Assembly (NCBI GenBank): GCA_024711325.1
Contig: JANJTC010000007.1
Coordinates: 62,001-126,000 of the forward strand
Direction: 5' to 3'
Length of the DNA stretch: 64,000 nucleotides
Source of the DNA: Bacteriovoracaceae bacterium
GTDB lineage: Bacteria > Bdellovibrionota > Bacteriovoracia > Bacteriovoracales > Bacteriovoracaceae
The notes beneath the pieces were generated by a model, which ran no database searches, was not told the DNA's origin, and was given only the letters and a program-made list of their open reading frames with translations. The translations under genes and the position numbers were made by a program. This document shows, one piece after another, positions 1-9,690 of this stretch (its first letter is position 1; every line of letters begins with the position of its first letter).

Positions 1-216
1 AACCTCATTAGTACTGTTCAGGACATCCCTCGGTTTAGAAATAAGGTCGCAAACACTATTCGTGAAAAGCTGGCAGCACTAAGCAATAAAGATTTGATTG
101 AGCTTCGTTATCCTGAATTAAAAGGACTTGGTTTGGACAAGGTTGATTTCTTGTCGGATGGAAATGGCAGAATGAACGCCATTATGCGCCTGGAAGATCT
201 TCTGGCCGAGGATTAG
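1..216 (+). CDS. C-terminal part of an unidentified protein
   Basis: The window opens inside an open frame that runs 71 codons to a TAG stop. The fragment is mixed helical and charged, ending LEDLLAED, and contains a DLIELRYPEL stretch. I recognise no family from this tail alone. Its stop overlaps the stop of the convergent methyltransferase gene by 4 bases. The start lies upstream of the window. Confidence 0.6.
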   Translation, partial: NLISTVQDIPRFRNKVANTIREKLAALSNKDLIELRYPELKGLGLDKVDFLSDGNGRMNAIMRLEDLLAED

Positions 217-1040
217 TAATAAACCTGGGCCTTGGCCTGCATGAATGAATACATAAAAACAGCATTGGGGTCGTTAGCAACACGACCCAATTCTTCTTTC
301 GCTTTATCCACAACTTCCTGCTCGACGTACTTATCTTCGACTAATTTATCAGAAGCTGAAAGTAACAGGTCCGTCCAGAAATGAATCGCTTGTTTTCTTA
401 GGGCCGGTTGGCGGTTATCAAAGTGCCAGGTTTTAACTTCTGTTTTAACCTGATGATATCCAACCTGGGTTAGTAAGTTGCCTAATTTGGCACCAATGAA
501 GGGATCCCCAGCATGATCGTATTGATAATCATTAAAGGCCATCCAATACTTCCAGACATTAGGTGAATAAGGGTCAAGGAAGAAAGATGAATTCATTACT
601 TCAGTAACAACAATTTCTGAACCAGGCCTCAGAACCCGGCGGACTTCGCTCAGGACTTGGGCCGGATTTGGTACATGTTCGAGGATCCAGCACAGATAAG
701 CACCATCAAAACTCTGTGGTTCAAAAGTCAAATTATCGGCACTCATTTTATGAAATTCATAACGGTTGGCCGTACTTGGAAATGAACCAAGATATTTTCG
801 GGCAGCTTCAACTTGTTTTTCGTTAAGATCTATCCCTGTGACATGAACTTTTGGGAAACGACGAAGAATGATTTCAGTCTGCGCTCCGACACCTGATCCG
901 ACTTCCAGAATTTTCTTAGCATTTGAGAAATTTATGTTTTGAAAGATAGTAAACTCAGCAAATTCCGCTTGAGTCCGGAGCCTGGCCTGCTCAGTATCAG
1001 AAAATCCATGGAGATATGGAAATTCAGATGCTTTCTTCAT
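213..1040 (-). CDS. Class I SAM-dependent methyltransferase
   Basis: 275 aa soluble protein with the Rossmann methyltransferase fold. Motif I is EVGSGVG at residues 46-52, followed by the acidic SAM-ribose residue in GIDLN (D71); AYLCWILEHVP and EVRRVLRPGS are motifs typical of the Methyltransf_11/25 group. The substrate cannot be read from sequence. It is the last gene of a minus-strand operon: its ATG overlaps the TGA of the HemY-like gene (ATGA), so translation is probably coupled. Quinone or porphyrin-related methylation is conceivable from the context, but that is inference only. Confidence 0.85.
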   Translation of the reverse strand: MKKASEFPYLHGFSDTEQARLRTQAEFAEFTIFQNINFSNAKKILEVGSGVGAQTEIILRRFPKVHVTGIDLNEKQVEAARKYLGSFPSTANRYEFHKMSADNLTFEPQSFDGAYLCWILEHVPNPAQVLSEVRRVLRPGSEIVVTEVMNSSFFLDPYSPNVWKYWMAFNDYQYDHAGDPFIGAKLGNLLTQVGYHQVKTEVKTWHFDNRQPALRKQAIHFWTDLLLSASDKLVEDKYVEQEVVDKAKEELGRVANDPNAVFMYSFMQAKAQVYY

Positions 1041-2296
1041 TTTGTCTCCGTGTAATCTAATGGGTTATTGGCAAAAATTTTCGCTGCAGAGATCATCTCT
1101 CTAAGAGAAATCCCCGCCACATAATTTCCAAAGATCGCAAAGTTTTCTTCTTTCTTCGCCAACTGGTGGAGTTTCTTAATACTTAAGTACCTCTGCATAT
1201 CATAAACGGGTAAAGCTTTATCCCAATATGTATTCTCTATGTGTTCGATATCTTCCGGGATAAACTCTCGATAAAGAGATTTGATATCCGCTTTAATCTC
1301 TTCATTCGTACACTTCTTGCGCGAAATGAAAGTGTAAGAGTAAACATTTTCATTGTTTTCAGGAAAGATTGCTTTGTTATTGATGACACCCATGGAATTC
1401 AGCCCACTTTCCAGCGGAATCAATACTCCAAAAGATCTCTGTATCGATTTTATTTCCCGTTTCATGAATACAGTCACACTGGTGAGCTGTTGATACTTGA
1501 TTCTGCTTAATTCAAGACTAAACTCCGGTCGGATTTCCCGGGTCAATTCTGAAGCTGTTATAGCATCGGTACAAAGAATGGTATTACCCTTGATACGGAA
1601 ATTTTCTTTATAGTTAAGTTTAATATCCTGCTTTAATACATCGGCCAGACGATTAATGAAGGTTTGCATACCTCCCTCAAAGCTAACTGAACCAGATACT
1701 TCTAAGCGGGGTTTAGCTTTTTGTCTTTTTATAACGAGTTTTACGAAATCCCAATACGAGTTGAATTGAGCAACTTGGGAGAGATCATGGAAAACGGATT
1801 TAAAGTGCAGGTTTTCTGCAGGAGTAGCATAAATGCCTCCCAATACAGGGGAAAGGAATTTTTGAATATTCTCTTCACCAATAAGTGGGCGAAAAAAATC
1901 TGCCACAGTTAAGCCATCGCCGACTAAAGGTGGCTTTTTATGCCCATTAACTGCCAGCTTAGATATAAACTTTAATTGCAAAGGACGTTTCAACTTACCG
2001 TTGATCATCAGAAAGCGTTTTAATTTTTTTGCGGCAGGAATGGGTTCAAGCTTTAAGTTCTTTAAAAGATCCATTCCGTCTGCATTCATGTACAGAGCAT
2101 TGGCCCCAGTTTCGATAATGCCAGCAGTGGTTTTTTTAGTTTGAATCTTGCCGCCAACTTTATTGGAACGCTCATAGATGGTGATTTTATAACCGAGATC
2201 TTTCAGGTAATAACCAAGTATTAATCCCGAGAAACCAGCTCCCCAAATTGTAACGTGTCTGTCTTGCGGATTGAGTCTTCCAATAACTCTTTTCAT
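1037..2296 (-). CDS. hemY: FAD-dependent protoporphyrinogen/coproporphyrinogen oxidase-like protein
   Basis: 419 aa flavoprotein of the amine-oxidase/HemY superfamily. It has an N-terminal dinucleotide-binding motif GAGFSG (residues 19-24) followed by an acidic strand end (IYERSNKVGG), which is the classic NAD(P)-binding-8 signature. Near the C-terminus WDKALPVYDMQRY and FGNYVAGISLREMI resemble the HemY elements 'W..ALPqY..gH' and 'GN...G....i.sG'. The likely reaction is six-electron oxidation of a porphyrinogen in haem synthesis, but other amine-oxidase-fold enzymes (carotenoid desaturase-like) are not excluded. It sits 4 bases after the glutaredoxin gene, in an operon with iron-sulfur handling proteins. 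Confidence 0.7.
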   Translation of the reverse strand: MKRVIGRLNPQDRHVTIWGAGFSGLILGYYLKDLGYKITIYERSNKVGGKIQTKKTTAGIIETGANALYMNADGMDLLKNLKLEPIPAAKKLKRFLMINGKLKRPLQLKFISKLAVNGHKKPPLVGDGLTVADFFRPLIGEENIQKFLSPVLGGIYATPAENLHFKSVFHDLSQVAQFNSYWDFVKLVIKRQKAKPRLEVSGSVSFEGGMQTFINRLADVLKQDIKLNYKENFRIKGNTILCTDAITASELTREIRPEFSLELSRIKYQQLTSVTVFMKREIKSIQRSFGVLIPLESGLNSMGVINNKAIFPENNENVYSYTFISRKKCTNEEIKADIKSLYREFIPEDIEHIENTYWDKALPVYDMQRYLSIKKLHQLAKKEENFAIFGNYVAGISLREMISAAKIFANNPLDYTETK

Positions 2297-2300
2297 ATAA

Positions 2301-2669
2301 TTAGTTGTTCTTTAAATATTCTTGTAACTCACCAGACTGATACATCTCAGTGATGATGTCGTTACCGCCAACTAATTTCCCATTAACATACAACTGAGGG
2401 TAAGTTGGCCAGTTTGAAAACTCTTTTAGGCCTTGGCGAATCTCTGCATCGTTTAAAATATTGAATGTTTTGAAAGGAACAGCTAGGTGTTTAAGGATCG
2501 CCACAGAATTGGCCGAAAATCCACACTGAGGCATCTCTGTGTTACCCTTCATGAATAAAACAATTTTTGAGCTGCCAAGAAGGCCTTCAATTTGTTCTTT
2601 TAGGTCTTTTGATTTATCGGTCACTTCAATTTCTGAAATATCATTATTTAGTACGTTAAAAGATGACAT
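2301..2669 (-). CDS. grxD: Monothiol CGFS-type glutaredoxin (Grx4/GrxD family)
   Basis: 122 aa. The active site is CGFS at residues 49-52, preceded by VLFMKGNTEMPQ, which is diagnostic of class II monothiol glutaredoxins; WPTYPQLYVNGKLVGGNDI supplies the glutathione-binding TVP-like loop and the GG motif. Such proteins bind a bridging [2Fe-2S] cluster with glutathione and pass it on, usually with a BolA partner, and a bolA gene lies 10 bases upstream in the same operon. An N-terminal extension of about 20 residues precedes the usual domain start; the first ATG follows a GAGGT-like Shine-Dalgarno, so the extension may be real. Confidence 0.92.
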   Translation of the reverse strand: MSSFNVLNNDISEIEVTDKSKDLKEQIEGLLGSSKIVLFMKGNTEMPQCGFSANSVAILKHLAVPFKTFNILNDAEIRQGLKEFSNWPTYPQLYVNGKLVGGNDIITEMYQSGELQEYLKNN

Positions 2670-2679
2670 GGTTTACCTC

Positions 2680-2928
2680 TTATTTAATCGATTGGAATTT
2701 TTCTTTAGTATAAGTTTGTAGTTTCACTGCATGAATTCTTTGTTTTAACTCTTCTTTCAAAAGAGTCATGAGCATTTGATGCTGCTCAAATAACATTTTT
2801 CCCTTGAAAGCATCGCTGACGACGGTGATCTCGAGATGATCACGTGTCCCAGTCATATCTTCCACCATGACTTCTGCATCGGGAAGGCCTGCCTTGATTA
2901 TATCTTCAACGAACTTAAAATCATTCAT
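2680..2928 (-). CDS. BolA-family protein
   Basis: 82 aa, a normal length for the IbaG/BolA domain. The sequence shows the BolA pattern: an N-terminal helix (VEDIIKAGLPDAEV), a strand with DHLEITVVSDAF, a FKGKMLFEQHQML loop and the C-terminal IHAVKLQTYT with the conserved histidine. The family forms cluster-bridged heterodimers with CGFS glutaredoxins and takes part in iron-sulfur trafficking. The grxD gene immediately downstream supports this. The gap to the upstream membrane-protein gene is 2 bases. Confidence 0.9.
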   Translation of the reverse strand: MNDFKFVEDIIKAGLPDAEVMVEDMTGTRDHLEITVVSDAFKGKMLFEQHQMLMTLLKEELKQRIHAVKLQTYTKEKFQSIK

Positions 2929-2930
2929 GA

Positions 2931-3320
2931 TTAACCCTTAGGGGCAACCGCCCAAAAACTGGTAATAAAAGTAAGAATTCTCATCAGGAAAGTAGAGTAT
3001 CCCAAAATCCTATGTTTCGCTCGAATACTGACATCTCCTGCCAGCATTTTACGCCCACTATACACCATAAAACCATAAAGGATGACTGTGGTCACGGCAA
3101 ACGAAACATGGATGTTTAAAATGAGCGGGTTTGTCACTGCTTTGGAGGCCTTAAGAATGGCCGAACGACTTAGTTCCACCTGAAGTATCAGAAGAATATC
3201 CCAAATCATGGCACTACTCATGATTTTAACGTGGAGTTGACGACGTTTTCTGGCCACAATTCCTGCAAGCATAAGCAAGACAATGCAAAGTGATTGAGTT
3301 TGCATTAACCAGGTTTCCAT
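2931..3320 (-). CDS. DUF420-like small membrane protein
   Basis: 129 aa with four predicted membrane helices (about residues 7-25, 35-55, 63-88 and 104-126). Conserved-looking histidines at 30, 71 and 103 sit near helix ends (LHVKIMSS, NIHVSFAVTT, KHRILGYSTFLMRI), a layout like DUF420/CtaM-type proteins involved in cytochrome oxidase or haem handling. The assignment is by pattern only. As first gene of the BolA-Grx-HemY-methyltransferase operon it may link membrane haem or redox biology to that set. Its start faces the divergent dinG-like gene over 108 bases. Confidence 0.6.
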   Translation of the reverse strand: METWLMQTQSLCIVLLMLAGIVARKRRQLHVKIMSSAMIWDILLILQVELSRSAILKASKAVTNPLILNIHVSFAVTTVILYGFMVYSGRKMLAGDVSIRAKHRILGYSTFLMRILTFITSFWAVAPKG

Positions 3321-3362
3321 TATTCCTCTTTGAAAAAATCTTTTTAATGCAAGTTAGCATAA

Positions 3363-3392
3363 TTGACGAAAGTCTGCCTATTAATTTATGGT
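3363..3392 (+). promoter_or_regulatory. Candidate sigma-70 promoter for the dinG-like gene
   Basis: TTGACG at 3363-3368 and TATGGT at 3387-3392 are separated by 18 bases, 36 bases before the start codon at 3429. Five of six and four of six positions match consensus. This is read by eye and not tested. Confidence 0.4.
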
Positions 3393-3428
3393 AGAACACT
3401 CACATGTCACTTCGCATAAAGGATTAAA

Positions 3429-6284
3429 ATGGGTCTTGGATCCTGGGCCGCTATTGATATAGAAACAACAGGGGTTCATCCTGCTAATGACGAGATCATT
3501 GATCTTGGTTTTTTGCAGTTCGAAGGGACTAAACTTGTTCGTTCCTACTCATCCTTAGTCCGACCAGAAAACACTGTCTCTTCCTTTATCACTAAATTGA
3601 CAGGGATTACTAATGAGCAATTAAAACGGGCCCCATTGTGGTCTCAAGTTGAGCCGGAACTGCTCACACTCGAATCTCATTCATTACTGGCCCACAATGC
3701 CAATTTTGAAGAAAGTTTTTTAAAGCGCTATTTTGATAAAATCCAGCAGTCAAACGGCCGGGAAAGTTATCATGATTCTTTATACTATCTGGCCTTGATG
3801 TTCCCGGAGGCTTCTGCACTTAATCTGGAGTTTTTCATTAATCTCTTAGGGATTGCAGAAAAAGAAGAGCATAGGGGCCTGGCCGATTCCAGGGATTTAC
3901 TCAAGACCCTTCTCCTGGCCACTTATTTGACTCATCAGGATCGTGAATTTCGTATGAAATTGACGGAAGTTTTCATGGAGTTTCCTTCTGAATTCTTCTA
4001 TCGGAATTTCTTTATGCTCTCGACAGATGAGTTGGAAGAAATTGGAAAGGAAATTGATTATCCACTGGTAGAAGCGGCAAAGAATTATCTCTATCTTCAT
4101 AAAACTGAACCTATCAAAATGGATAAGTTCGATAAATTCCATAAAGATTTCTCGGGACAAAATATCCAGAACATTCTGCGGGCCGAAAAAGATATTAATG
4201 AAATTCTGCCTCACTACAAGCATCGCGCTGCTCAGGAATCTCTTTCGGTTCGGGTAGGTCAAGCCTTTAAAAATCGAATTCATGCTTTAATTCAGGCCCC
4301 TACGGGAACTGGTAAAACCATGGGATACCTTTTACCTTCACTTCTTTTTTCACTAAGTGAAAAAGAAACCTGTCTGGTGGCTACAGGAACTAAAACCTTG
4401 CAGGATCAGGCGCTGTCAAAAGATGTCCCTCAGATCAAAAGACTGCTTAATTTAGGCGAAGAAACCAAAGTTGTTAAATTAGTCGGTTCTAATAATCATC
4501 TGTGTGAGCTTCTTTTCCGAGAAGATGAAGCAGAGCGAGCTTTTATCACGCCTTTTGGGGAAATTTTCACCAAGGCCTATTTTGAGATGCTCTTTTTTTA
4601 TAATTCCCGGGTTCCCTATGAAAAGAAACTTACCCGTGAACAGATCCCTTATATTTTAAAAAAGCTGACACCCGAGTTGTCAGAGAAAGAAACCGCTTTG
4701 GCGGTGGATTATCGTGCCTGTGCCGGTCAAAATTGTCCCTTAGTGAACCAGTGCTCATATGTTCAAGGGCTACGGGAAGCCAAAGAAGCGAAACTGATCA
4801 TTGGAAATCATGCTTTAATGCTTAACTGGCCTAGAAGTATCCCACGCCCGCAATATATCGTGGTCGATGAGGCCCATCGATTGGAGCATGAGGCGACCAA
4901 GGCCTATAGCCTGGAAGTACAGCACCGAAATATTGAGTCTCTTTTAAAGAATTTACCGCAAGGAATGGGGGCCTTGATCTATCTTCTTTCCAGTATGGAA
5001 GATGAGTTTCAAGTCGAAAACACCATTTCCCAGTTACGGGAACAGACTCAATTTAATTTAAAAATGCTGCGTGATCATTTTGAAGGCCTGCCAGGAGTAA
5101 TGGAAGCCTATTTTAAAAAACTACCTAACTATAGTCCGGCTTACTCCAATGAGCTGCCATTTCCCAAGAAAGCTGAACTGAAGGATTCCCTTGCCGCTGC
5201 TATCTTGAACCATATTGAGAGCATGGGTTTTATTTTTGAGACCCTTTATAATCTGTATATGCCTTTTATATCCCGCTGGGAAAATAAAGACTTTAAGAAT
5301 GAAACTCAGAAGATGAAGGCCTGGGCCGTTTTTGAGACCAACTTTGGCTCTTTGGAAAGATTGGTCACGGCCTTCAAGCACTATCTGGAAAATCCCTCTG
5401 ACTGGTCGACTATTCTGAAGTATTCCGAGAATGAAGGTTATAGCCTTGAATCTTCCCCGATAGATGTGGGAAAGAAAATCCATGACGAGCTTTTGGTGAC
5501 AAGTTCTTCTGTGGTCTTTACTTCGGCCACTCTGGGAAATGCTTCCGGAGACTCAGGTGTTCAGGGTGTTGAGTGGATGACAGGTTATACCTATCTTGCT
5601 CCTGACAAACGTTTTAAATCAGGTCTCTACCTTGATGCTGTTTACGATTACAAAAATAATTCTAAAGTCTATCTCTGTCCGGATACGAGGAATATCTCAG
5701 ATCCTTTATTTGTTCCTGACTTGTTAAAAGAAGTCAGTCCTCTCATTACCAGGCTTGGTGGTAAAACCTTGTTACTTTTTTCTTCGAGACTTCGTTTCGA
5801 GATGGCGACTGATATTCTGCTCAGGGAGTTTGAAGGGAAAATACCTGTTTTTGTTCAAGGTCTGGGTAAAAACGTCGTAGAGGAATTCAAAAAAGAGTCA
5901 GGAGCTATCCTGATTGGGATGGAGAGCTTCGGAGAAGGAATTGATATCCCCGGCGAGAAGCTTTCATTTATCGTCGTAGATAAGATCCCAGATGTGAGAC
6001 AGGATCTGGTCATTCAAAAACGTAGAGACTTCTTTGAATTCAAATTTGGCAATGAGTTTAACGATTACTTCCTGGCACACAGGACCCGTTCCCTTCATCA
6101 AAAGTTTGGACGCTTACTCAGAACTGAAAACGATCATGGCGCCATTCTATTGGTGGATAACAGGGTTAAGAGATGGAAGGGGGGAACACTCCGGACTTTC
6201 CAAAAACTCATGGAGCCTTATCAGATTCTTTCTATGCCGCTTAATCAGGCGACTAAGGAAATTGCTGAGTACTTCAAAGTTTAA
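3429..6284 (+). CDS. dinG: DEDDh exonuclease fused to a DinG-family helicase
   Basis: 951 aa. Residues about 1-170 form an epsilon/RNase T-like 3'-5' exonuclease: IDIETTG (Exo I), AHNANFE (Exo II) and HRGLADSRD (DEDDh Exo III). Residues about 240-951 form a superfamily-2 XPD/DinG helicase: Walker A PTGTGKT near residue 290, DEAH at 480-483, and QKFGRLLR as motif VI. Cys359, 431, 436 and 442 match the four ligands of the [4Fe-4S] cluster of iron-sulfur helicases. The fusion order is known from Firmicute-type DinG. The likely role is processing of structured DNA or R-loops in repair. It is a single gene with its own promoter, ending tail to tail with the next gene. Confidence 0.92.
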   Translation: MGLGSWAAIDIETTGVHPANDEIIDLGFLQFEGTKLVRSYSSLVRPENTVSSFITKLTGITNEQLKRAPLWSQVEPELLTLESHSLLAHNANFEESFLKRYFDKIQQSNGRESYHDSLYYLALMFPEASALNLEFFINLLGIAEKEEHRGLADSRDLLKTLLLATYLTHQDREFRMKLTEVFMEFPSEFFYRNFFMLSTDELEEIGKEIDYPLVEAAKNYLYLHKTEPIKMDKFDKFHKDFSGQNIQNILRAEKDINEILPHYKHRAAQESLSVRVGQAFKNRIHALIQAPTGTGKTMGYLLPSLLFSLSEKETCLVATGTKTLQDQALSKDVPQIKRLLNLGEETKVVKLVGSNNHLCELLFREDEAERAFITPFGEIFTKAYFEMLFFYNSRVPYEKKLTREQIPYILKKLTPELSEKETALAVDYRACAGQNCPLVNQCSYVQGLREAKEAKLIIGNHALMLNWPRSIPRPQYIVVDEAHRLEHEATKAYSLEVQHRNIESLLKNLPQGMGALIYLLSSMEDEFQVENTISQLREQTQFNLKMLRDHFEGLPGVMEAYFKKLPNYSPAYSNELPFPKKAELKDSLAAAILNHIESMGFIFETLYNLYMPFISRWENKDFKNETQKMKAWAVFETNFGSLERLVTAFKHYLENPSDWSTILKYSENEGYSLESSPIDVGKKIHDELLVTSSSVVFTSATLGNASGDSGVQGVEWMTGYTYLAPDKRFKSGLYLDAVYDYKNNSKVYLCPDTRNISDPLFVPDLLKEVSPLITRLGGKTLLLFSSRLRFEMATDILLREFEGKIPVFVQGLGKNVVEEFKKESGAILIGMESFGEGIDIPGEKLSFIVVDKIPDVRQDLVIQKRRDFFEFKFGNEFNDYFLAHRTRSLHQKFGRLLRTENDHGAILLVDNRVKRWKGGTLRTFQKLMEPYQILSMPLNQATKEIAEYFKV

Positions 6285-6986
6285 CTAAAAGTTTTTCTTC
6301 AAATTTTTAATGACTATTTTCTGATCACCCTTAATCAGCTGATAAGGAATTGCGTAGTGCTTACTGATAAAAAGCTCTACTGGTTCCTCAGCAATGGCAT
6401 GGGAAGAATCATATTCATAAAGACAAAGGTGGCCGGCCGAAAGGGAGTTGCCATGGAGTTTGAAATCCGGCAAATCTCTGGTGGTAAACTCAGCATAGAC
6501 CACTTTTTCAGTTGGTGGTGCCTGGTAGACCCAATCATTGTTCGAGCTAATTAAAACAACTGGAGTCCTACCAGTTGCATCGAACTTCCGACTTAAAGTA
6601 AATAAAGCTGAAGTGCTGACAGCGGGTGAGGTTAAATAGTGCTTCGCGCTAAAAGGGCGAGTGAATTCCTGAGTGCTTTGAGCATTCTGGAAAGTATAAT
6701 GAAGTTCTTGGTTTGTTAGGTCCACCTTGTAGACTTCCTGAGCATATTTATTACCAATGGATTTTTCTATCCTCGCAAACAGAGGCGTGTAATGGAGATT
6801 CATTTCAAAACGCACGATAATTTTTAAAAATTCTCCTGTTTCTATTCTTGAAAGAACTTCAGCATAAATATGAAAGCTTTGGGCTTCAGGAAGATGAACC
6901 AGCTTGAAACTCTCTTGCGAGTAGTTCACTTCTTTCTGGTAATAAAGATAAGACCCTTCGAGCAGTATTTCGGCGTTTTGTGACAT
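6285..6986 (-). CDS. Unknown cytoplasmic protein
   Basis: 233 aa, no signal peptide and no membrane helix. The sequence is rich in beta-type segments (VNYSQESFKLVHL, GEFLKIIVRFEMNLHYTP, TPVVLISSNNDWVYQ) and aromatic residues, suggesting an all-beta or mixed domain. I recognise no family. It starts within 160 bases of nqrA, transcribed divergently, and its stop abuts the stop of the dinG-like gene with no gap. Confidence 0.75.
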   Translation of the reverse strand: MSQNAEILLEGSYLYYQKEVNYSQESFKLVHLPEAQSFHIYAEVLSRIETGEFLKIIVRFEMNLHYTPLFARIEKSIGNKYAQEVYKVDLTNQELHYTFQNAQSTQEFTRPFSAKHYLTSPAVSTSALFTLSRKFDATGRTPVVLISSNNDWVYQAPPTEKVVYAEFTTRDLPDFKLHGNSLSAGHLCLYEYDSSHAIAEEPVELFISKHYAIPYQLIKGDQKIVIKNLKKNF

Positions 6987-7144
6987 GAACTAAAATTAAT
7001 TGATCAAAGGCTTCCTGCCAAGAGCGGCTATCATTACGCTGCGCATTTATATATTATCTAAATGAAGTGCAGAGTTTCATTTGAGAATAAGTGATTGAAA
7101 TGCTAATTTAACTGCGTCTTCTTATGACATTACGAAGGATTTCC

Positions 7145-8491
7145 ATGATCAAAACATCTAAAGGTTTGGACATCCCCATTACGGGCAGTCCAACACAACA
7201 AATCTCATCTGGCAGTACTGTTCGTTCAGTGGCTGTCTTAGGCGAAGATTTCCACGGAATGAAACCAACCATGCTGGTGCAAGTTGGTGACAAAGTCTTA
7301 AAAGGGCAGGCGCTTTTTGAAGATAAAAAAACTCCGGGGGTCTTATTCACTTCACCTGTCTCCGGCACGATCAGAGAACTGAATCGTGGAGACAAGAGAG
7401 TCTTCCAGTCGATTGTGATCGATGTTCTAGGTCAAGACAAAGTGACTTTTAAGAATTTCCAGAAAAAAGGCATTGGTGCCTATTCTGCAGATGAAGCTAG
7501 AAGTCTTTTGATTGAATCTGGAGCCTGGACTTATCTTAGAACACGTCCGTTTTCAAAGACTCCGGCCATTGATTCTAAACCTTCATCTATTTTCATTAAT
7601 GCTATGGACACCAATCCTCTTGCTCCAAATCCTGAAGTGATTTTGAGTGAGCGTATGGATGATTTCAAGGCTGGGGTTGAAGCCCTGTCACGTCTTGGAG
7701 CAAAAGTTTTTGTTATCACTGCTCCTAAAACGGCAGTTGATGTAAAAAATATTTCAGGCGTTAAGCAAGAGAGTTTTGCGGGGCCACACCCTGCTGGAAA
7801 CGTAGGTACTCACATCCATCATCTTGATCCGGTTTCTGCCGTCAAGACTGTTTGGCATGTGAATTATCAGGATGCGATCGCTATTGGATACCTTTTCAAA
7901 AATGGTGAAGTTTCAAGCGAGAAGGTCGTAGCTCTTTCCGGGCCAGAGGCGAAAAATCCTCGTCTGGTACGCACACTTCGTGGTGCCAGCATTTCTGATC
8001 TTACTCAAGATGAAACTAAATCCACTTCTCAAATCCGTTATGTCTCAGGATCTGTCCTGGGTGGTAGAACAGCAATTGGTCCTTCTAATTATGTGGGTCA
8101 GTTTCATTCTCAAGTAACTCTTTTGAAAGAAGGTCATCACAGAGAATTTCTTGGTTGGCAGTCTCCAGGGTTTAATAAATTTTCTATCAAAAATGTTTTC
8201 CTTTCCAAGTTTATACCTGGGAAGAAATTTGCTTTTGATACAAATACCAACGGCTCAGTTCGTTCAATTGTTCCAATTGGTTCCTATGAAGCGGTGATGC
8301 CTCTTGATATTCTTCCAACTCAACTTTTGCGTTACATGTTGGCCCAAAGAACTGATATGGCCGTAAATCTGGGTGCACTGGAACTTGATGAAGAAGATCT
8401 TGCTCTTTGTACATTTGTAGATCCTTGTAAGAATGAATACGGACCAGTACTCAGAAAGAATTTAGAGATTATTGAGAAGGAAGGCGCATAA
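7145..8491 (+). CDS. nqrA: Na+-translocating NADH:quinone reductase subunit A
   Basis: 448 aa from the ATG at 7145. That start gives [14 protein letters not shown], matching the family N-terminus, and has AAGGA 5 bases upstream; an in-frame ATG at 7124 lacks a ribosome site and adds seven atypical residues. NqrA is the cytoplasmic subunit of the six-subunit sodium-pumping NADH:ubiquinone oxidoreductase, and contributes to the quinone region. [16 protein letters not shown] and [15 protein letters not shown] are characteristic. It opens the operon nqrABCDEF; its TAA shares one base with the nqrB ATG. Confidence 0.97.
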   Translation: MIKTSKGLDIPITGSPTQQISSGSTVRSVAVLGEDFHGMKPTMLVQVGDKVLKGQALFEDKKTPGVLFTSPVSGTIRELNRGDKRVFQSIVIDVLGQDKVTFKNFQKKGIGAYSADEARSLLIESGAWTYLRTRPFSKTPAIDSKPSSIFINAMDTNPLAPNPEVILSERMDDFKAGVEALSRLGAKVFVITAPKTAVDVKNISGVKQESFAGPHPAGNVGTHIHHLDPVSAVKTVWHVNYQDAIAIGYLFKNGEVSSEKVVALSGPEAKNPRLVRTLRGASISDLTQDETKSTSQIRYVSGSVLGGRTAIGPSNYVGQFHSQVTLLKEGHHREFLGWQSPGFNKFSIKNVFLSKFIPGKKFAFDTNTNGSVRSIVPIGSYEAVMPLDILPTQLLRYMLAQRTDMAVNLGALELDEEDLALCTFVDPCKNEYGPVLRKNLEIIEKEGA

Positions 8492-9690
8492 TGAAATTCC
8501 TTGAACACTTTTTTGAAAGTAAAAAACCGCTTTTTGAGAAAGGTGGAAAACTGGAAAAATTTTATCCAGTTTATGAAGCGATTGATACTTTTGCTTTCAC
8601 CCCTGACTCAGTTACTAAAACGACTGCACATGTAAGAGATGCCTTGGATCTTAAAAGAACCATGATCACTGTCGTGTTTGCTTTGATACCTGCCATCCTT
8701 TGGGCCCTCTATAATACTGGTTATCAGGCCCATTTAGTTTTAGCTTCTGGAAAATTTCAGGCCATTGGTTGGAGACATGATCTTCTTATGTCTCTAGGTC
8801 TTTCCCATGATCCTACTAGTATCCTGTCGAACTTTATCTATGGTGCGCTTTTCTTTATTCCTATCTTTCTGGTGTGTAATATCACTGGAGGGATTATTGA
8901 AGTAATCTTCGCTACCATTCGTAAACACGAAGTAAATGAAGGCTTCCTGGTAACAGGCTGGCTTATTCCGCTTATTGTTCCACCAACTATCCCTCTTTGG
9001 CAGGTTGCTATCGGTACAGCTTTTGGTGTGATCTTCGGTAAGGAAGTCTTCGGTGGTACAGGGAAGAACATTTTTAACCCTGCACTTATGGCCCGAGCTT
9101 TTTTATTCTTTGCTTATCCGGCCCAAATTTCGGGTGAGCAACCATGGGTTGCGGTTGATGGTTTTTCAGGTGCAACTGCACTTTCGCAAGTTTCATCAGG
9201 TGGAGCAGAAGCCTTGAACGTTTCATGGATGGATGCCTTTCTTGGTTTCCAACCAGGTTCAATGGGTGAGACTTCAGAACTCGCGATCTTGATCGGAGCA
9301 GCTTACCTTATCTATACAGGTATCGGTTCTTGGAGAATCATGCTTGCCTGCGTGGTGGGTTTGGTACTGATGACTCTTACTTTCAACAGCATTGGCTCAG
9401 ATACAAACGCTATGTTTAGCCTTTCTGTTCAGTGGCATCTTGTCATTGGTTCATTTGCTTTTGCCGCGGTCTTCATGGCAACCGATCCGGTATCTGCTTC
9501 GATGACTAATACTGGTAAATGGATCTATGGAATCTTGATCGGTATGATGGGTGTTATGATCCGTGTGGTTAACCCTGCTTATCCTGAAGGTTGGATGCTT
9601 TCGATCCTCTTCATGAATGCCTTTGCTCCTACGATTGATTATTTTGTGATGAAAGCGAATATTAAAAGAAGGATGGCCCGCCATGTCTGA
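8491..9690 (+). CDS. nqrB: Na+-translocating NADH:quinone reductase subunit B
   Basis: 399 aa polytopic membrane subunit, about ten helices, homologous to RnfD. It carries FMN covalently bound to threonine: the motif DGFSGATAL places that residue at Thr229. [16 protein letters not shown] and [15 protein letters not shown] are family hallmarks. It forms the sodium channel and part of the quinone site. Start overlaps the nqrA stop by one base (TAATG), and its end overlaps nqrC by 8 bases. Flavinylation would need the ApbE encoded downstream. Confidence 0.97.
   Translation: MKFLEHFFESKKPLFEKGGKLEKFYPVYEAIDTFAFTPDSVTKTTAHVRDALDLKRTMITVVFALIPAILWALYNTGYQAHLVLASGKFQAIGWRHDLLMSLGLSHDPTSILSNFIYGALFFIPIFLVCNITGGIIEVIFATIRKHEVNEGFLVTGWLIPLIVPPTIPLWQVAIGTAFGVIFGKEVFGGTGKNIFNPALMARAFLFFAYPAQISGEQPWVAVDGFSGATALSQVSSGGAEALNVSWMDAFLGFQPGSMGETSELAILIGAAYLIYTGIGSWRIMLACVVGLVLMTLTFNSIGSDTNAMFSLSVQWHLVIGSFAFAAVFMATDPVSASMTNTGKWIYGILIGMMGVMIRVVNPAYPEGWMLSILFMNAFAPTIDYFVMKANIKRRMARHV

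Noticed and set aside
3429..6284. Exonuclease-helicase fusion as a novel architecture
   Set aside because: The same order of DEDDh exonuclease and DinG helicase is established in other bacteria.
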